Assembly: GCA_007748055.1 (NCBI GenBank)
Contig: CP036279.1
Coordinates: 2,480,001 to 2,544,000, forward strand
Reading direction: 5' to 3'
DNA length: 64,000 nt
Origin: Kolteria novifilia
Lineage (GTDB): Bacteria > Planctomycetota > Planctomycetia > Kolteriales > Kolteriaceae
This document shows, in pieces, positions 17,659 to 27,165 of this stretch (its first letter is position 1; each line of letters begins with the position of its first letter). The notes under the pieces were generated by a model that was not told the DNA's origin, did no database searches, and saw nothing but the letters and a program-made list of their open reading frames with translations. The position numbers and the translations under genes are program-made.

Positions 17659-19284
17659 GTGAACATTGGGACATCCTACAAGCAGCATCCCATCGACGGT
17701 GACTACGACGTCATCGTCATCGGTTCGGGCATCGGGGGGCTGGCAGCCGCGGCGCTGCTGTCCAAACATGCGGGCAAACGGGTGCTCGTGCTCGAACGCC
17801 ACTACACCGCCGGCGGCTTCACGCATACTTTCCATCGTCCCGGGTACGACTGGGATGTCGGCGTTCACTACATCGGCGGCGTCTTCGATCCCGATTCCTC
17901 GCTCTGTCAGCTCTTCGACGATGTCACCGACGCCGGCCTCCAGTGGGCGGACATGGGCGAGGTTTACGATCGCATCATCATCGGCGAGGATTCGTACGAC
18001 CTCGTGAAGGGGAAGGAGGCATTTCGCGCCAGGCTCAAGGAGTACTTTCCCAAGGAAGCACGCGCGATTGATCGCTACCTGAAGGAACTGGAGTCGACGG
18101 TCGGTTGGGCCGATCTCTACTTCGCGGAGAAGTGCCTTCCCACCTTCTTGTCGCGTCTCGTCGGCGGGTTCATGCGGTGGCCGCTCGCGCGAAAGGCGAA
18201 GCGAACGACGCTCGAGACCCTCGCGACGCTGACGTCGGACCAACGGCTGATCGGCGTTCTGGCCGGGCAGTACGGCGACTACGGGCTACCTCCCGCGCAG
18301 AGCAGCTTCTTCGTCCACGCGCTGGTCGCTTATCACTACCTCGAAGGGGCGGCCTATCCCGTTGGCGGTTCCGCGACCATCGCCCAGACGATGCTTCCGG
18401 TCATCGAGGCGGGAGGAGGCGCGGTCTATACCAATGCCGACGTCCAAGAGATCGTCATCGACAAAGACCGGGCCGTGGGAGTACGGCTAGCCGACGACAA
18501 CGAGTTGCGGGCACCGTTGATCATTAGCGACGCGGGAGTGCCCACGACACTGGGGAAACTGCTGCCGGAAGAGACCCGGAGGAAGCACCGCTTCGATGAA
18601 CTGATGAGCCGGCACACCGACTCGATCGCCCACGTTTCACTCTACATCGGATTGAAGCAGACGGCCGCCGAACTTGGGCTCTCGAAGACCAATCTGTGGG
18701 TCTACCCCAATCACGATCACGACCGCAACGTCGAACGACTCCGCGACGATCCGGACGCGCCCTTCCCGTGCGTTTACCTCTCCTTTCCCTCCGCGAAAGA
18801 TCCCGATTTCGAGCAGCGCCATCCGGGCCACGCGACGATCGAGGTGATCAGCATGGCGCCCTACGCGTGGTTCGAGTCGTGGAAAGAGACGCGCTGGAAG
18901 AAGCGGGGCGACGACTACGACGCGTTCAAGGAGGAACTCAGCGAGCGATTGCTCGAGACGCTCTACGTTCATTGTCCGCAGGTGAAGGGGAAGATCGACA
19001 CGATGGAGCTATCGACGCCGTTGTCGACCGAGCACTTCATGGGACATCGCAAGGGCGCGATCTACGGTCTCGCCGCGACGCCTGCTCGGTTTCTGGAGAA
19101 ACGGTTGCGTCCTCGGACGGCGATTAAGGGACTCTACCTGACGGGGACCGACATTTGCACGCTCGGGGTCGCCGGTGCGCTTTCGGGAGGATTCTTGACG
19201 GCGTCGGCGATCGCGGGGCGGGATCTTCGTGGCGCGGTCGCGAAGGGGGCCGAGGAGGCTCGCGCCAAGCGGGCGACCTCGTGA
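17659..19284 (+). CDS. phytoene desaturase/retinol saturase-like FAD oxidoreductase
   Basis: A 541-residue flavoprotein. GTG at 17659 is preferred because GAGGAA lies just upstream and the longer frame runs through a mobile repeat. The dinucleotide-binding motif is VIVIGSGIGGLAAAALLSKH (about residues 19-38), followed by VLVLERHYTAGGFTHTFHR and DVGVHYIGG, as in the CrtI/RetSat clan. A substrate region AYHYLEGAAYPVGGSATIAQ follows. The C-terminal FAD motif is GLYLTGTDICTLGVAGALSG. Relatives desaturate or saturate carotenoids and retinol. No crtB or other carotenoid gene is adjacent, so the substrate is uncertain. A short hydrophobic stretch around ALSGGFLTASAIAG may aid membrane association. 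Confidence 0.85.
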   Translation: MNIGTSYKQHPIDGDYDVIVIGSGIGGLAAAALLSKHAGKRVLVLERHYTAGGFTHTFHRPGYDWDVGVHYIGGVFDPDSSLCQLFDDVTDAGLQWADMGEVYDRIIIGEDSYDLVKGKEAFRARLKEYFPKEARAIDRYLKELESTVGWADLYFAEKCLPTFLSRLVGGFMRWPLARKAKRTTLETLATLTSDQRLIGVLAGQYGDYGLPPAQSSFFVHALVAYHYLEGAAYPVGGSATIAQTMLPVIEAGGGAVYTNADVQEIVIDKDRAVGVRLADDNELRAPLIISDAGVPTTLGKLLPEETRRKHRFDELMSRHTDSIAHVSLYIGLKQTAAELGLSKTNLWVYPNHDHDRNVERLRDDPDAPFPCVYLSFPSAKDPDFEQRHPGHATIEVISMAPYAWFESWKETRWKKRGDDYDAFKEELSERLLETLYVHCPQVKGKIDTMELSTPLSTEHFMGHRKGAIYGLAATPARFLEKRLRPRTAIKGLYLTGTDICTLGVAGALSGGFLTASAIAGRDLRGAVAKGAEEARAKRATS

Positions 19285-19306
19285 CCGGCTCGGGCCCCGA
19301 AACAAG

Positions 19307-21145
19307 TCACTCCGCGGACGAATCTTCTTCCCGCTGGCGGCATTTCTGTTCCTGGAATTCCGCCGCTATCTTGTAGCGCCCGAGATACTTCTCGAAGGTT
19401 TCGAGAAACTGCTGACGCTCGGCCGCCGCGCGAAACCACTGCATCTTGATTTGAAGGTCACCACCGGCGGTTGACTCGCGATGGATCTTTAGCGTTCCAT
19501 CGTCGAGCACGCAATTGCCCACGTCTGACCAGGGCAGCTTGTCCTGCCATTCGGCGAACGCGATCGACTGATCGTCGATGGTGATGAGACCCTTCTTGCA
19601 CGAAAATTCCATCTTGGGGAAGGCGCGCTCGACGATCTCCCGCTCCGCGTCGTTCTCCGGCAAGAAACGATAGGGGAGCGACTGCTCGTGGACCTTGAGG
19701 AAGCGCTCCTCGTAGGAACGCCAGAGATTCGATTCAATCTCGCTCGCCCCGGCGATCAGTTCGTACCACTTGCCGTCACCCTTGGTCTCGAGCAAGGCGG
19801 TGGTCTCGCGATCCCGGAGCGACACGCCCATCGCGGTCAAACGATCGGCGATCGGGGGATGAGTGTCGAACGGATGAGCCGTCTCGATATGGTCGAGGTC
19901 GGCGCTGGACAGGAATTGTTGGGCGAAGGGGGCGAATCCCTGCTCGATCTTTTCCCGCAGGTTGGTCGACTCGAGGACCGATTCCTGGTCGAAGACCTCT
20001 TGCTCGACGTTGCCGCGATAGGCGGAATAGGCGGAGACGCGGAGCAGGGCTTTCGCGTTGGACTGTGGGGAGACGACGTCGGCGGCGATCCCGTCGGCGC
20101 GAAACTCCCGTTGACGGCTGTGCTTACCTAGGGAGAGAGCGAAGAGGAAGCGAAAGACGTTCAGGAAGTAGAAGATCGGGATCGTCGTCCCACCTTCATA
20201 GAGCGTCTGGAGGTAGTGATCGTAGCGGTGCTCGAGTCGAGAAATCTTGCCGCCGTAGAGGGTGTCCATGCCGCTGAAGTGTGCCATCTCGTGGGCGAGG
20301 ACGGCCTTCGCTTCGTCGCCATCCAACTGCTTGAGTAGCGACAGGCTGATGTAGAGGGTGCGACCCTGGTAGCGTTCGCCGTTGACGGTGAGGGGAGCGT
20401 CGGTGACGAAGAAGTTGTCGTCGATGCCCGCGATGATCTGATCGGGTGGTTCGGTGCCGAGCGTGGCGCAGATGCTTTCGAGTTCCTTCCAAATCGGCGC
20501 GCCGTGGTTCTTGGGGAAGATCTCCCCCTCGACTTCGGCGCTGAACTTCGGGACCGTGAAGATTCCCTTGATCAGGGTGCCGGCGGCGACAACGGCCAAG
20601 AGCGCGGTCAGTCCGATGAGCTTGACCGAGTAGAGGTTGAACCAGAGCGCGGTGACCCAGAACGAGAGAGCGACCAGCAGCACGCCCTGGACCAGCACTT
20701 GAATCGCGGTATAGATGCGCAGGACGTGCCAGCCGACCGCCAGGCTGAGGGCCAGCGCGCGTTGCGACCGCATCGAGAAGAGGACGCAAACACCGGCGAG
20801 GGCGAGGACCAGCACGCCGGCGGCGATGGACCAAATCGACAAGCGGATCGCCCATCGAAAGGTGGCGAAGTGGAACCGCGTCTCGGCATCGAACGATTTC
20901 GCCACCTCGTCTTGAAGGATCAACCGCGACAGGGGAATGGCGCGATGAAAAGCCGTCGCCTCGTGGCGTTGTTCCTCGTTCAGGGTCGGATCGTTGGCGA
21001 TCTGCTTTAGGATTGCTTCGCGGTAACGGGCGTTGAGCTGTTGCTGGGCATGCAGGAAGAAGAGCAGAGAGATGACCGGCACCAGGAAAATGCAGAGCGC
21101 CGGCAGGACGAAATTTCGGGTCACGCCAAGCTTGCCGAAGTCCAT
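19307..21145 (-). CDS. membrane-anchored M48-family zinc metalloprotease
   Basis: A 612-residue protein starting MDFGKLGVTRNFVLPALCIF. It has an N-terminal helix, two more hydrophobic segments at about 110-160 and one at about 165-190, then the catalytic region with H285-E-M-A-H289 (KAVLAHEMAHFSGMDTLYGG). Downstream glutamate and FRADGIAADVV are the usual third-ligand block of Ste24/HtpX-like peptidases, and THPPIADRLTAMG is the typical C-terminal M48 motif. About 150 residues beyond the peptidase (from KGDGKWYELIAG) have no recognised domain. It probably degrades damaged membrane proteins. It lies 154 bases downstream of the esterase gene on the same strand. Confidence 0.9.
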   Translation of the reverse strand: MDFGKLGVTRNFVLPALCIFLVPVISLLFFLHAQQQLNARYREAILKQIANDPTLNEEQRHEATAFHRAIPLSRLILQDEVAKSFDAETRFHFATFRWAIRLSIWSIAAGVLVLALAGVCVLFSMRSQRALALSLAVGWHVLRIYTAIQVLVQGVLLVALSFWVTALWFNLYSVKLIGLTALLAVVAAGTLIKGIFTVPKFSAEVEGEIFPKNHGAPIWKELESICATLGTEPPDQIIAGIDDNFFVTDAPLTVNGERYQGRTLYISLSLLKQLDGDEAKAVLAHEMAHFSGMDTLYGGKISRLEHRYDHYLQTLYEGGTTIPIFYFLNVFRFLFALSLGKHSRQREFRADGIAADVVSPQSNAKALLRVSAYSAYRGNVEQEVFDQESVLESTNLREKIEQGFAPFAQQFLSSADLDHIETAHPFDTHPPIADRLTAMGVSLRDRETTALLETKGDGKWYELIAGASEIESNLWRSYEERFLKVHEQSLPYRFLPENDAEREIVERAFPKMEFSCKKGLITIDDQSIAFAEWQDKLPWSDVGNCVLDDGTLKIHRESTAGGDLQIKMQWFRAAAERQQFLETFEKYLGRYKIAAEFQEQKCRQREEDSSAE

Positions 21146-21299
21146 GGTGGCTCCGCTTTCGACCGTGGTCGCTGTTGGGGTACGATGACGCCGGCTGAAC
21201 GAGCGACTTGCCATGGTGGCGACAATGAATGTAACGCCACTTCACTGCGAACGAACAAGCATGTCAACGAAAATCGAGCGGATGGGGAGTTGCCGGAGA

Positions 21300-22400
21300 T
21301 CAATCGGATTTCTTCGGCGAATATCCCCGCCACACCCATTCGATGGCGTGGGGGAGGAACTGTTGCTTCGCGTTGCGGATACCGTGTTTGGCTCCGCGAC
21401 AGAAGAGGTATTGGTAGTCGTACCCCTTCGCCTTGAGAACCTTGGCCATGCGGTGGTTGGCTTCGACCCAGTCGTGCATGCCGTCGCGCATGACGTTGGG
21501 GTTGAGCAGGTCCTGATCGCCGACGGAGATGAACAAGCGAATCGGCTTCTTCGGCGAATTGGGGATGATCGTCTCGTGGAAGCCCCAGGCGCCGTCGGGC
21601 AAATCGGGGTCGAACGGCCACTGCTGGTTCACGAACGTCCCCGAGGTCGTCAACACCCGACGGTAGAGATCGGGGCGAAACCACGCCATGATCAGCGAGG
21701 CCGACCCGCCGGAACTGGAGCCCATCACCGCGCGGCCATCGGGATCCTTCGTCAGCTTGACGTCGCACTCTTTCTCGACTCGTGGCAGCACCTCCGTTTC
21801 GATGTATTCGGCGAACACCCCCGACATCGTGTCGTATTCCTTGCCCCGCTGGTGCCCTTGGGCATCGCCGCCGCCATTGGCGATCATGACGAGAACCATC
21901 GGCGGCACGCGTTTCTGGGCGATTAGGTTGTCGAGGATCCTCGGCAGTTCCATGTTCGGTTTCCCCTTGGGCCCGTCATGAACGACCATGAACGGCGCCT
22001 CGGTGCCCGGCTGGTATTGCGCGGGGACATAGACCGTGATCTTGCGCTTGTAGTCGATGGGATGCGTGTCGACGATCAGCGTCTTGGGGTTGCTTGGGTC
22101 GACCGTGCCGAACACCTCGCGGGCGATGCCGGGATTGAGGAGCTTGGTCTCGCGCGAGTCGATCTCGAACTGTTGGACTCGGCCTTGAGGAACACCGTCG
22201 ACCTTGTCTCGTTCGGGGGCGGGGACGTAGTCCGGACCGATGACGAAGTTGTCGTTGGCCTCGAGCGGGGGATCTTCGCCGGTCTCAAGAACCGTGAACG
22301 GCGGAGCGCCAGGAGCGTCGTATTTCCTCACTGGCGGCGCGGCGAGCAAGTTGGAGCAGGTCAAGACCGTGACCGAGACGGCCGCAAGCGGTTGGAGCAT
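21300..22400 (-). CDS. secreted alpha/beta-hydrolase, esterase D/Fes type
   Basis: A 366-residue exported hydrolase (signal peptide to about LLAAPP at residue 23). The fold is recognisable from RKITVYVPAQYQPGTEAPFM, MVVHDGPKG and PPMVLVMIANGGG. The nucleophile is Ser229 in GSSSGG (DPDGRAVMGSSSGGSAS), followed by the acid region RLFISVGDQDLL and the histidine in CRGAKHGIRNAKQQF. Such planctomycete putative esterases occur next to sulfatases and polysaccharide genes and probably remove ester groups from glycans. It lies 120 bases after the HAD phosphatase gene on the same strand and may share its transcript. Confidence 0.88.
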   Translation of the reverse strand: MLQPLAAVSVTVLTCSNLLAAPPVRKYDAPGAPPFTVLETGEDPPLEANDNFVIGPDYVPAPERDKVDGVPQGRVQQFEIDSRETKLLNPGIAREVFGTVDPSNPKTLIVDTHPIDYKRKITVYVPAQYQPGTEAPFMVVHDGPKGKPNMELPRILDNLIAQKRVPPMVLVMIANGGGDAQGHQRGKEYDTMSGVFAEYIETEVLPRVEKECDVKLTKDPDGRAVMGSSSGGSASLIMAWFRPDLYRRVLTTSGTFVNQQWPFDPDLPDGAWGFHETIIPNSPKKPIRLFISVGDQDLLNPNVMRDGMHDWVEANHRMAKVLKAKGYDYQYLFCRGAKHGIRNAKQQFLPHAIEWVWRGYSPKKSD

Positions 22401-22520
22401 CGATTCCTCGTCGTTAACATCGTTTGGCGGGGTGTCGGAAGGAAATTAGCGTAACCGCTCCGGGGCGTCCGGTCGAAGCGATTCCACCAATGAAATTCGA
22501 CTTGATGCCGATGGCGATGT

Positions 22521-23555
22521 TCAGCGATCGCTTGATTGGGTCGCGTCGGGATAGATCCGCGTCCAATCGCGCTTCATGTCGGCGACCCTCCACCCACGCT
22601 TGGGGGCCTCGTCGAGTGCCTGTTCGAGTCGGCCGACGTGCGAATCTCGGTCGTAGGCCCACTCGCGATCGGCGTCGGTATGGTGAACGATCAAACCGAA
22701 GTGACGGCCGGAGTCGCTCTCGGAGCGGGGGATGGTCGTGTATTGCAGCATCTGCAAGTCGCCATCGGAGTTGCCCGCGGCGAAGAGGGGTCGCCGCCCG
22801 ATGTGCTGGTAGATCCCGATCGGCTTACCTTCCTTGTCATCGATGAACATCCCTTCGGGACGTTTGACGATGGTCGGAATGCCGTCGCGCATTTCAAACT
22901 TCGCAGCGATGCTGGAGCCGATCACTTGTTCTGGTGGAATGCCGTAGGTCTCTTCCGCGAAGACGCGGATGAAGTCGATGCCACCCCCGGAGACGATGAA
23001 GGTCTTGAAGCCGTGTTCCCGTAGGTAGGCCAATAGCTCCAGCATGGGTTGGTAGACCATCTCGTCGTAGGGCCGATTGGTAATCGGGTGCCGCCGCGTG
23101 GCCAGCCAATCGCGGACCGCGGCGGAGAACTCCTCGGCCGTCAGGTTCGCATGGGAGGACGCGAGGATCTTGGCCAGTCCCTCCTTGCCGGTGGCCATCA
23201 GTCCATTCACGTCGCCGGCAAGGGCGCTTTTGAACGGCTCGGTCGTTTCCCAATCAGGATGGTTGGCGGCCATCTTCCTCACTTGATCGATGGCGAAGAA
23301 CAGTTGGAAGTAGGTCGGCTTCTCCGACCAAAGAGAGCCATCGTTGTCGAAGGTCGCGATCCGTTCTTCGGGCGGGACGTAGTCGGGCGAGCCCTCGGTC
23401 GTGACGGCGTCGACGAACGTGATAATCGCTCGCTTGACGTCGCCCTCCTTCCACGACGGCAACGGGTCCGAGCCCGGCGTCGGTTGACCCAAGACGGGAC
23501 TCGCGACACCTACGAGGAGCAACGTCGCGCACGTCGTCGAAACGATCGATTTCAT
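22521..23555 (-). CDS. exported HAD-superfamily phosphatase
   Basis: A 344-residue protein with a signal peptide (MKSIVSTTCATLLLVGVASP, VLGQP). The HAD motifs are motif I Asp70-x-Asp72 in IATFDNDGSLW, motif II TFIVSGGGIDFIRVF, a motif III Lys near IVKRPEGMF, and motif IV FAAGNSDGDLQML. The cap region between motifs I and II is alpha-helical and about 120 residues long, close to the SerB-like C1 class. It is 69 bases downstream of the arylsulfatase on the same strand; this HAD-sulfatase pairing is common in environmental bacteria. The periplasmic substrate is unknown. Confidence 0.88.
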   Translation of the reverse strand: MKSIVSTTCATLLLVGVASPVLGQPTPGSDPLPSWKEGDVKRAIITFVDAVTTEGSPDYVPPEERIATFDNDGSLWSEKPTYFQLFFAIDQVRKMAANHPDWETTEPFKSALAGDVNGLMATGKEGLAKILASSHANLTAEEFSAAVRDWLATRRHPITNRPYDEMVYQPMLELLAYLREHGFKTFIVSGGGIDFIRVFAEETYGIPPEQVIGSSIAAKFEMRDGIPTIVKRPEGMFIDDKEGKPIGIYQHIGRRPLFAAGNSDGDLQMLQYTTIPRSESDSGRHFGLIVHHTDADREWAYDRDSHVGRLEQALDEAPKRGWRVADMKRDWTRIYPDATQSSDR

Positions 23556-23624
23556 GGGACTCTCTCGCGAGGGAGGTGGGACCGCCGGCTGGTTGAGGGC
23601 CGGCGGCGCTTCGGGACCGAGGAA

Positions 23625-25229
23625 CTACTTGCCGCGCGCCGCGTCCTCGATCTGCTTCTGCACCTTGTCGAGGTTGAAGGATCCCGGTGTTTGGCTGGGC
23701 GGATACTCCTTGAGGGTTTGGTAGAACTGTCCCGCCAACTGCTGCATGGGAACGATGACATAGGGGCGATCGAGGAACCAGTCGTGGTAGACGTTGGCGT
23801 CGATCTGGGCCTTTTCGAAGGGATCTCGCCTCAAGTTGCACAAGAGGGGAATACGCAGTTCCGTGAACGGCTCCCGCCAGATCTGAAAGGCGTCGGCGCG
23901 GTTCTCGAGAAAGGTCGCTTTCCAGTCACCCAAGCGGATCGCGACCATCTGGCCATCGTCGTTGACGTAGTAGAACTCCTTGCGCGGCGAAGCTTGGATG
24001 TTCTCGCTGTAACTGGCGAACTTGTCGGCGTTGGAGAAGTACTCGTTCATGTCGTAGCCGTCGAGATATTGCTTGTAGTTCCGGCCGATCGCCTGGTATC
24101 CGTCGAGCATGTCCTCCTTGAGATCGTCCTTGCCCGCGGCGGCGGCGAGTGTGACCATCCAGTCCTCGTGCGCGACGATCCCGTTGAGGGTCGCTCCCGA
24201 CGGGTACCTCGCCGGCCAGCGGACGAACGCGGGCACGCGGTAGGCGCCTTCCCAGTTGCTGTTCTTTTCCTTGCGGAAGGGGGTGTAGCCGGCATCGGGC
24301 CAGGTGTTGAAGTGCGGGCCATTGTCGGTGGAGTAGAAGACGATCGTGTTGTCGGCGATGCCGAGTTCGTCGATCAGGTCCAGGAGTTGGCCAACGTGCA
24401 TGTCGTGCTCGATCATGCCGTCGTGATACTCGTCGCCATGAGGGCTCGAGAGGCCGACGTGTTCTTCCTTGACGTGCGTGCGGAAGTGCATGCGAGTCGC
24501 GTTCCACCAGCAGAAGAAGGGCTTGCCCGCCTCGTGTTGGCGCCTGATGTAGTCCTTGGCGGCGGCGACCGTCTCGTCGTCGATCGTCTCCATCCGCTTC
24601 TTCGTGAGTTGGCCGGTATCCTCGATCGTCTGTGTTCCATCCGGGTTGGCCTTGCACTTGAGCACGCCACGCGGTCCGTACTGTTCGAAGAAGGTCTTGC
24701 CGCTGGGTAGGACGAAGTCCTTCGGGTAGTCGCGGTTCTCCGGCTCCTCCGAGGCGTTAAGGTGGTAGAGGGGACCGAAGAACTCGTCGAAGCCGTGATT
24801 GGTCGGCAAGTGTTCGTCGCGGTCACCGAAGTGGTTCTTCCCAAACTGTCCCGTCGCGTAGCCCTGCTGCGAGAGGACGCCGGCGATCGTGATGTCCGAC
24901 TCCTGCCACCCCTCGGCGGCGCCGGGCAGGCCCACTTTGGTCATCCCCGTGCGGACCGGAACGCAGCCACCAAGAAAGGCCGCTCGTCCGGCGGTGCAGG
25001 ACTGTTGGGCATAGTAGTCGGTGAAGCTGATCCCCTCACGCGCGATCCGGTCGATGTTCGGCGTTCGGTAGCCCATCATGCCGCGGTTGTTGTGGCTGAT
25101 GTTCCAGATTCCGATATCGTCGCCCCAAATGACGACGACGTTAGGCTTCTCGTCGGCGCCCGCGGTGAGCGACAGGGCGACCAAGCAACCGAGCGCGAGC
25201 AGTGGCCGGCTCACGGGTGGCATCTTCAT
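23625..25229 (-). CDS. secreted arylsulfatase (formylglycine type)
   Basis: A 534-residue exported sulfatase. The signal peptide ends near LTAGADEKP. Metal ligands are VVVIWGDDIGIWN (Asp-Asp) and the late pair SLSTDNGP-like VFYSTDNGPHFNTWPDAG. The formylglycine precursor is Cys78 in C78-T-A-G-R82, with Ala instead of the commoner Pro. The FGKNHFGDRDEHLPTNHGFD block supplies Lys and His. It hydrolyses sulfate esters, probably of an algal or host polysaccharide; the precise substrate is not readable. It needs a sulfatase-maturing enzyme, none of which is in the window. It is the first gene of a likely sulfatase-HAD-esterase unit. Confidence 0.93.
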   Translation of the reverse strand: MKMPPVSRPLLALGCLVALSLTAGADEKPNVVVIWGDDIGIWNISHNNRGMMGYRTPNIDRIAREGISFTDYYAQQSCTAGRAAFLGGCVPVRTGMTKVGLPGAAEGWQESDITIAGVLSQQGYATGQFGKNHFGDRDEHLPTNHGFDEFFGPLYHLNASEEPENRDYPKDFVLPSGKTFFEQYGPRGVLKCKANPDGTQTIEDTGQLTKKRMETIDDETVAAAKDYIRRQHEAGKPFFCWWNATRMHFRTHVKEEHVGLSSPHGDEYHDGMIEHDMHVGQLLDLIDELGIADNTIVFYSTDNGPHFNTWPDAGYTPFRKEKNSNWEGAYRVPAFVRWPARYPSGATLNGIVAHEDWMVTLAAAAGKDDLKEDMLDGYQAIGRNYKQYLDGYDMNEYFSNADKFASYSENIQASPRKEFYYVNDDGQMVAIRLGDWKATFLENRADAFQIWREPFTELRIPLLCNLRRDPFEKAQIDANVYHDWFLDRPYVIVPMQQLAGQFYQTLKEYPPSQTPGSFNLDKVQKQIEDAARGK

Positions 25230-25470
25230 GGCGATTGGCTCCAGAAGGTACTGGCTGTCGGACGGGATCGCCGGGCCCCCGGCGTCATGATCGTGTCAGC
25301 GATACGAAGCAGACGGCATGCTTCTCTCGACTCTATGCGTCGGGCAGGTGCAAGGCAACGAACTTGAAAGATTGGCGTGGTGGTTGAGATGCAGGGGGCT
25401 TGATGGGCCGATGAAGGATCGCTTGTTGGCCTTCCTGTCGCGCGGTTACGATGGGGGAGAATCGACCGGC

Positions 25471-25734
25471 ATGACCGAGGAACGCTTCATGAACGACGCC
25501 ACGTGTTCAAACGCCTACGCGATGGTTCGGGCCGCGACTTTCTTCGCGGGGTACTTTGTTGTGGGAGGATCGTTTGGTGGCTGGCTGACCTATCACTTCG
25601 GTTGGGGAGCCGGTTCCGAACACGGCTTACATCTCATCGGGTTCTCCCTGGGGTTGATCACGCTCGCACTGAGTCTCTTTCCGTTGTGGTTCGCGTGGGC
25701 GCTCGTTCGAAGCCTGCGAACCCATCAAGAGTGA
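25471..25734 (+). CDS. small membrane protein of unknown function
   Basis: A short protein (about 87 residues from the ATG at 25471; an in-frame ATG at 25411 would add 20). GGGGGAG lies about ten bases before 25471. Two hydrophobic segments are evident: AATFFAGYFVVGGSFGGWL and LHLIGFSLGLITLALSLFPLW, ending FAWALVRSLRTHQE. No family was recognised. It stands alone between the divergent sulfatase and the convergent cupin gene. Confidence 0.55.
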   Translation: MTEERFMNDATCSNAYAMVRAATFFAGYFVVGGSFGGWLTYHFGWGAGSEHGLHLIGFSLGLITLALSLFPLWFAWALVRSLRTHQE

Positions 25735-25784
25735 CCCACGGGAGAGTCGCCCAATTCGTCACCGTTCCTCGAGATGACGACATC

Positions 25785-26237
25785 TCATTTTCCAGAAGGT
25801 CTGGAATCAAGGTCGCTGGGTTTTTCAGGGATGGTCAGGCGCTTGGCGTCTTTCGGGTGCAGCACCACCGCGATCAGCCGTGTCGTCGATTCCGTTGACG
25901 GGTTCTTCGAGACCCGGTGCAGGCACATCGTCGGCTCGTAGAACGTCTCGCCCGCCTTGAGAATCGTCGTCGGCTTGTTGTCGATGCCCAGCTCGTAGTC
26001 GCCTTGCAGAACGTAGCCGAAGACGGGACCTGGATGACGATGAGGCATGCCCGCTCCACCCGGGGCAAGCGTCACCTCCACCACCGTCGCGGCGGTCGCC
26101 TTGCCGTCGAGCTGTTCCTCAGTTTCCTGCGTGGAAAGAACGCGGACCGATGATCCAGTCTTCCCCTGGTGGGCGAGGGACATGCCCACCGCGCCGACAA
26201 GAATGCCGGTCAGGATCAACAGCACGCCGCGCTTCAT
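25785..26237 (-). CDS. cupin-domain protein with N-terminal signal/anchor
   Basis: A 150-residue protein. The start at 26237 is supported by GAGGAGA upstream and a hydrophobic leader (MKRGVLLILTGILVGAVGMS). The cupin core gives the metal ligands GAGMPHRHPGPVFGYVLQGD (motif 1, His-x-His) and ETFYEPTMCLHRVSKN (motif 2 His). The barrel is small and single-domain. Exported cupins of this kind bind a metal and often resemble quercetinase or sensor-type proteins, but the ligand here is unknown. It is convergent with the small membrane protein. Confidence 0.82.
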   Translation of the reverse strand: MKRGVLLILTGILVGAVGMSLAHQGKTGSSVRVLSTQETEEQLDGKATAATVVEVTLAPGGAGMPHRHPGPVFGYVLQGDYELGIDNKPTTILKAGETFYEPTMCLHRVSKNPSTESTTRLIAVVLHPKDAKRLTIPEKPSDLDSRPSGK

Positions 26238-27164
26238 GGTATCTCCTCGTGTTCGATGCTTGGCCCCCATTGGGAGCGACCAGACTCTGATTCCCAAGTC
26301 ATGACGATCGGGAGAGCGTTGGTGTGACAGATCGCGAGGAATTTCTCTCGATCACCCATTGGGAAGGATTGGCGACGGAGTTGTCGTTGGGCTGGGAAGA
26401 GCCAGTGGGAGATGAATTGGAGCCGATTCAGGTCGAATCGCGGGCGACCATAGTGGAACGGAATCGCGTCGAGCAGCCAGGTCGAAAGTAGGCTCATGGT
26501 CGAGCCGGGCCACAAGTTCAACTCGTGGGAGTTCGAGTCGACGGCGACCCGCCCGCTCGTCGGAGTTTCGGACCTTGCCACCCAGCAGAGTGTCGATTCC
26601 TGGAGATCGTCCCCCCAGGGAATAGGGAATGATTCCTGGGATGTCGCGAAACCCCTTCAACCTACTTCCGTTAACCTCGTCGTCGCGATCGTGGAGGACC
26701 GCGAAGAGATTGAGCGCGGTGGTGTCGATCGTGGAAGTCAGGTCGGCGATCTCCAACGGATACCGACCAACGTCAAAGGTCCCGGGGCAGAATGTTGCCA
26801 AGGAACCTTAGATAGTCCGTGGGGAGCGCAACGCTCGTCGCCAGACTGGGATGAAGGGGCTTCGGATCGACCGGCCTCCTCACGTCACGGTCGATGTGAT
26901 TGTCGAGTCGGGTTAGCGGGTCCGAGTCCCCGCTCGTCGGGCCGGGGACGCAGGCAAAAGGGCGAGAGCCCCGATCGCGTCGCGTCTGCTCATCGGCGTG
27001 TCCATGGTCGGAAACGAACTCGGCATGAGACTCGGCCCATCTCGACGAAGAGGAGAAAGTAGAAAGGAGACCGCAGGAGAGAAAGGGCTCGGGTCGCAGC
27101 TCTGCTGCTCTCCTCACTCCTTTCTTGACTCTCCTGCTCTATTTTTGCCGCTTCGCGGCAAAAA
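26238..27164. other. long non-coding stretch, probably decayed genes
   Basis: No intact gene is supported in more than 900 bases. Minus-strand fragments in different frames look coding-like: MSRRDAIGALALLPASPARR (about 26930-26990), a Tat-like leader cut by a stop; PTDYLRFLGNIL; FDVGRYPLEIADL; and HELNLWPGSTMSLLSTWLLD. They cannot be joined into one frame. The parsimonious reading is one or more pseudogenes in decay. Confidence 0.4.
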
Positions 27165-27165
27165 T
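27141..27165 (-). terminator. intrinsic terminator of tRNA-Pro
   Basis: A perfect inverted repeat, TTTTTGCCGC (27142-27151), loop TTC, GCGGCAAAAA (27155-27164), with one more A-T pair outside. In the minus direction it ends in a U run, as expected of a rho-independent terminator. It starts right at the discriminator base of the tRNA. Confidence 0.85.

Noticed and set aside
23049-24710. 553-residue plus-strand frame opposite the HAD and sulfatase genes
   Set aside because: It covers two well-supported minus-strand genes and shows no family motif.
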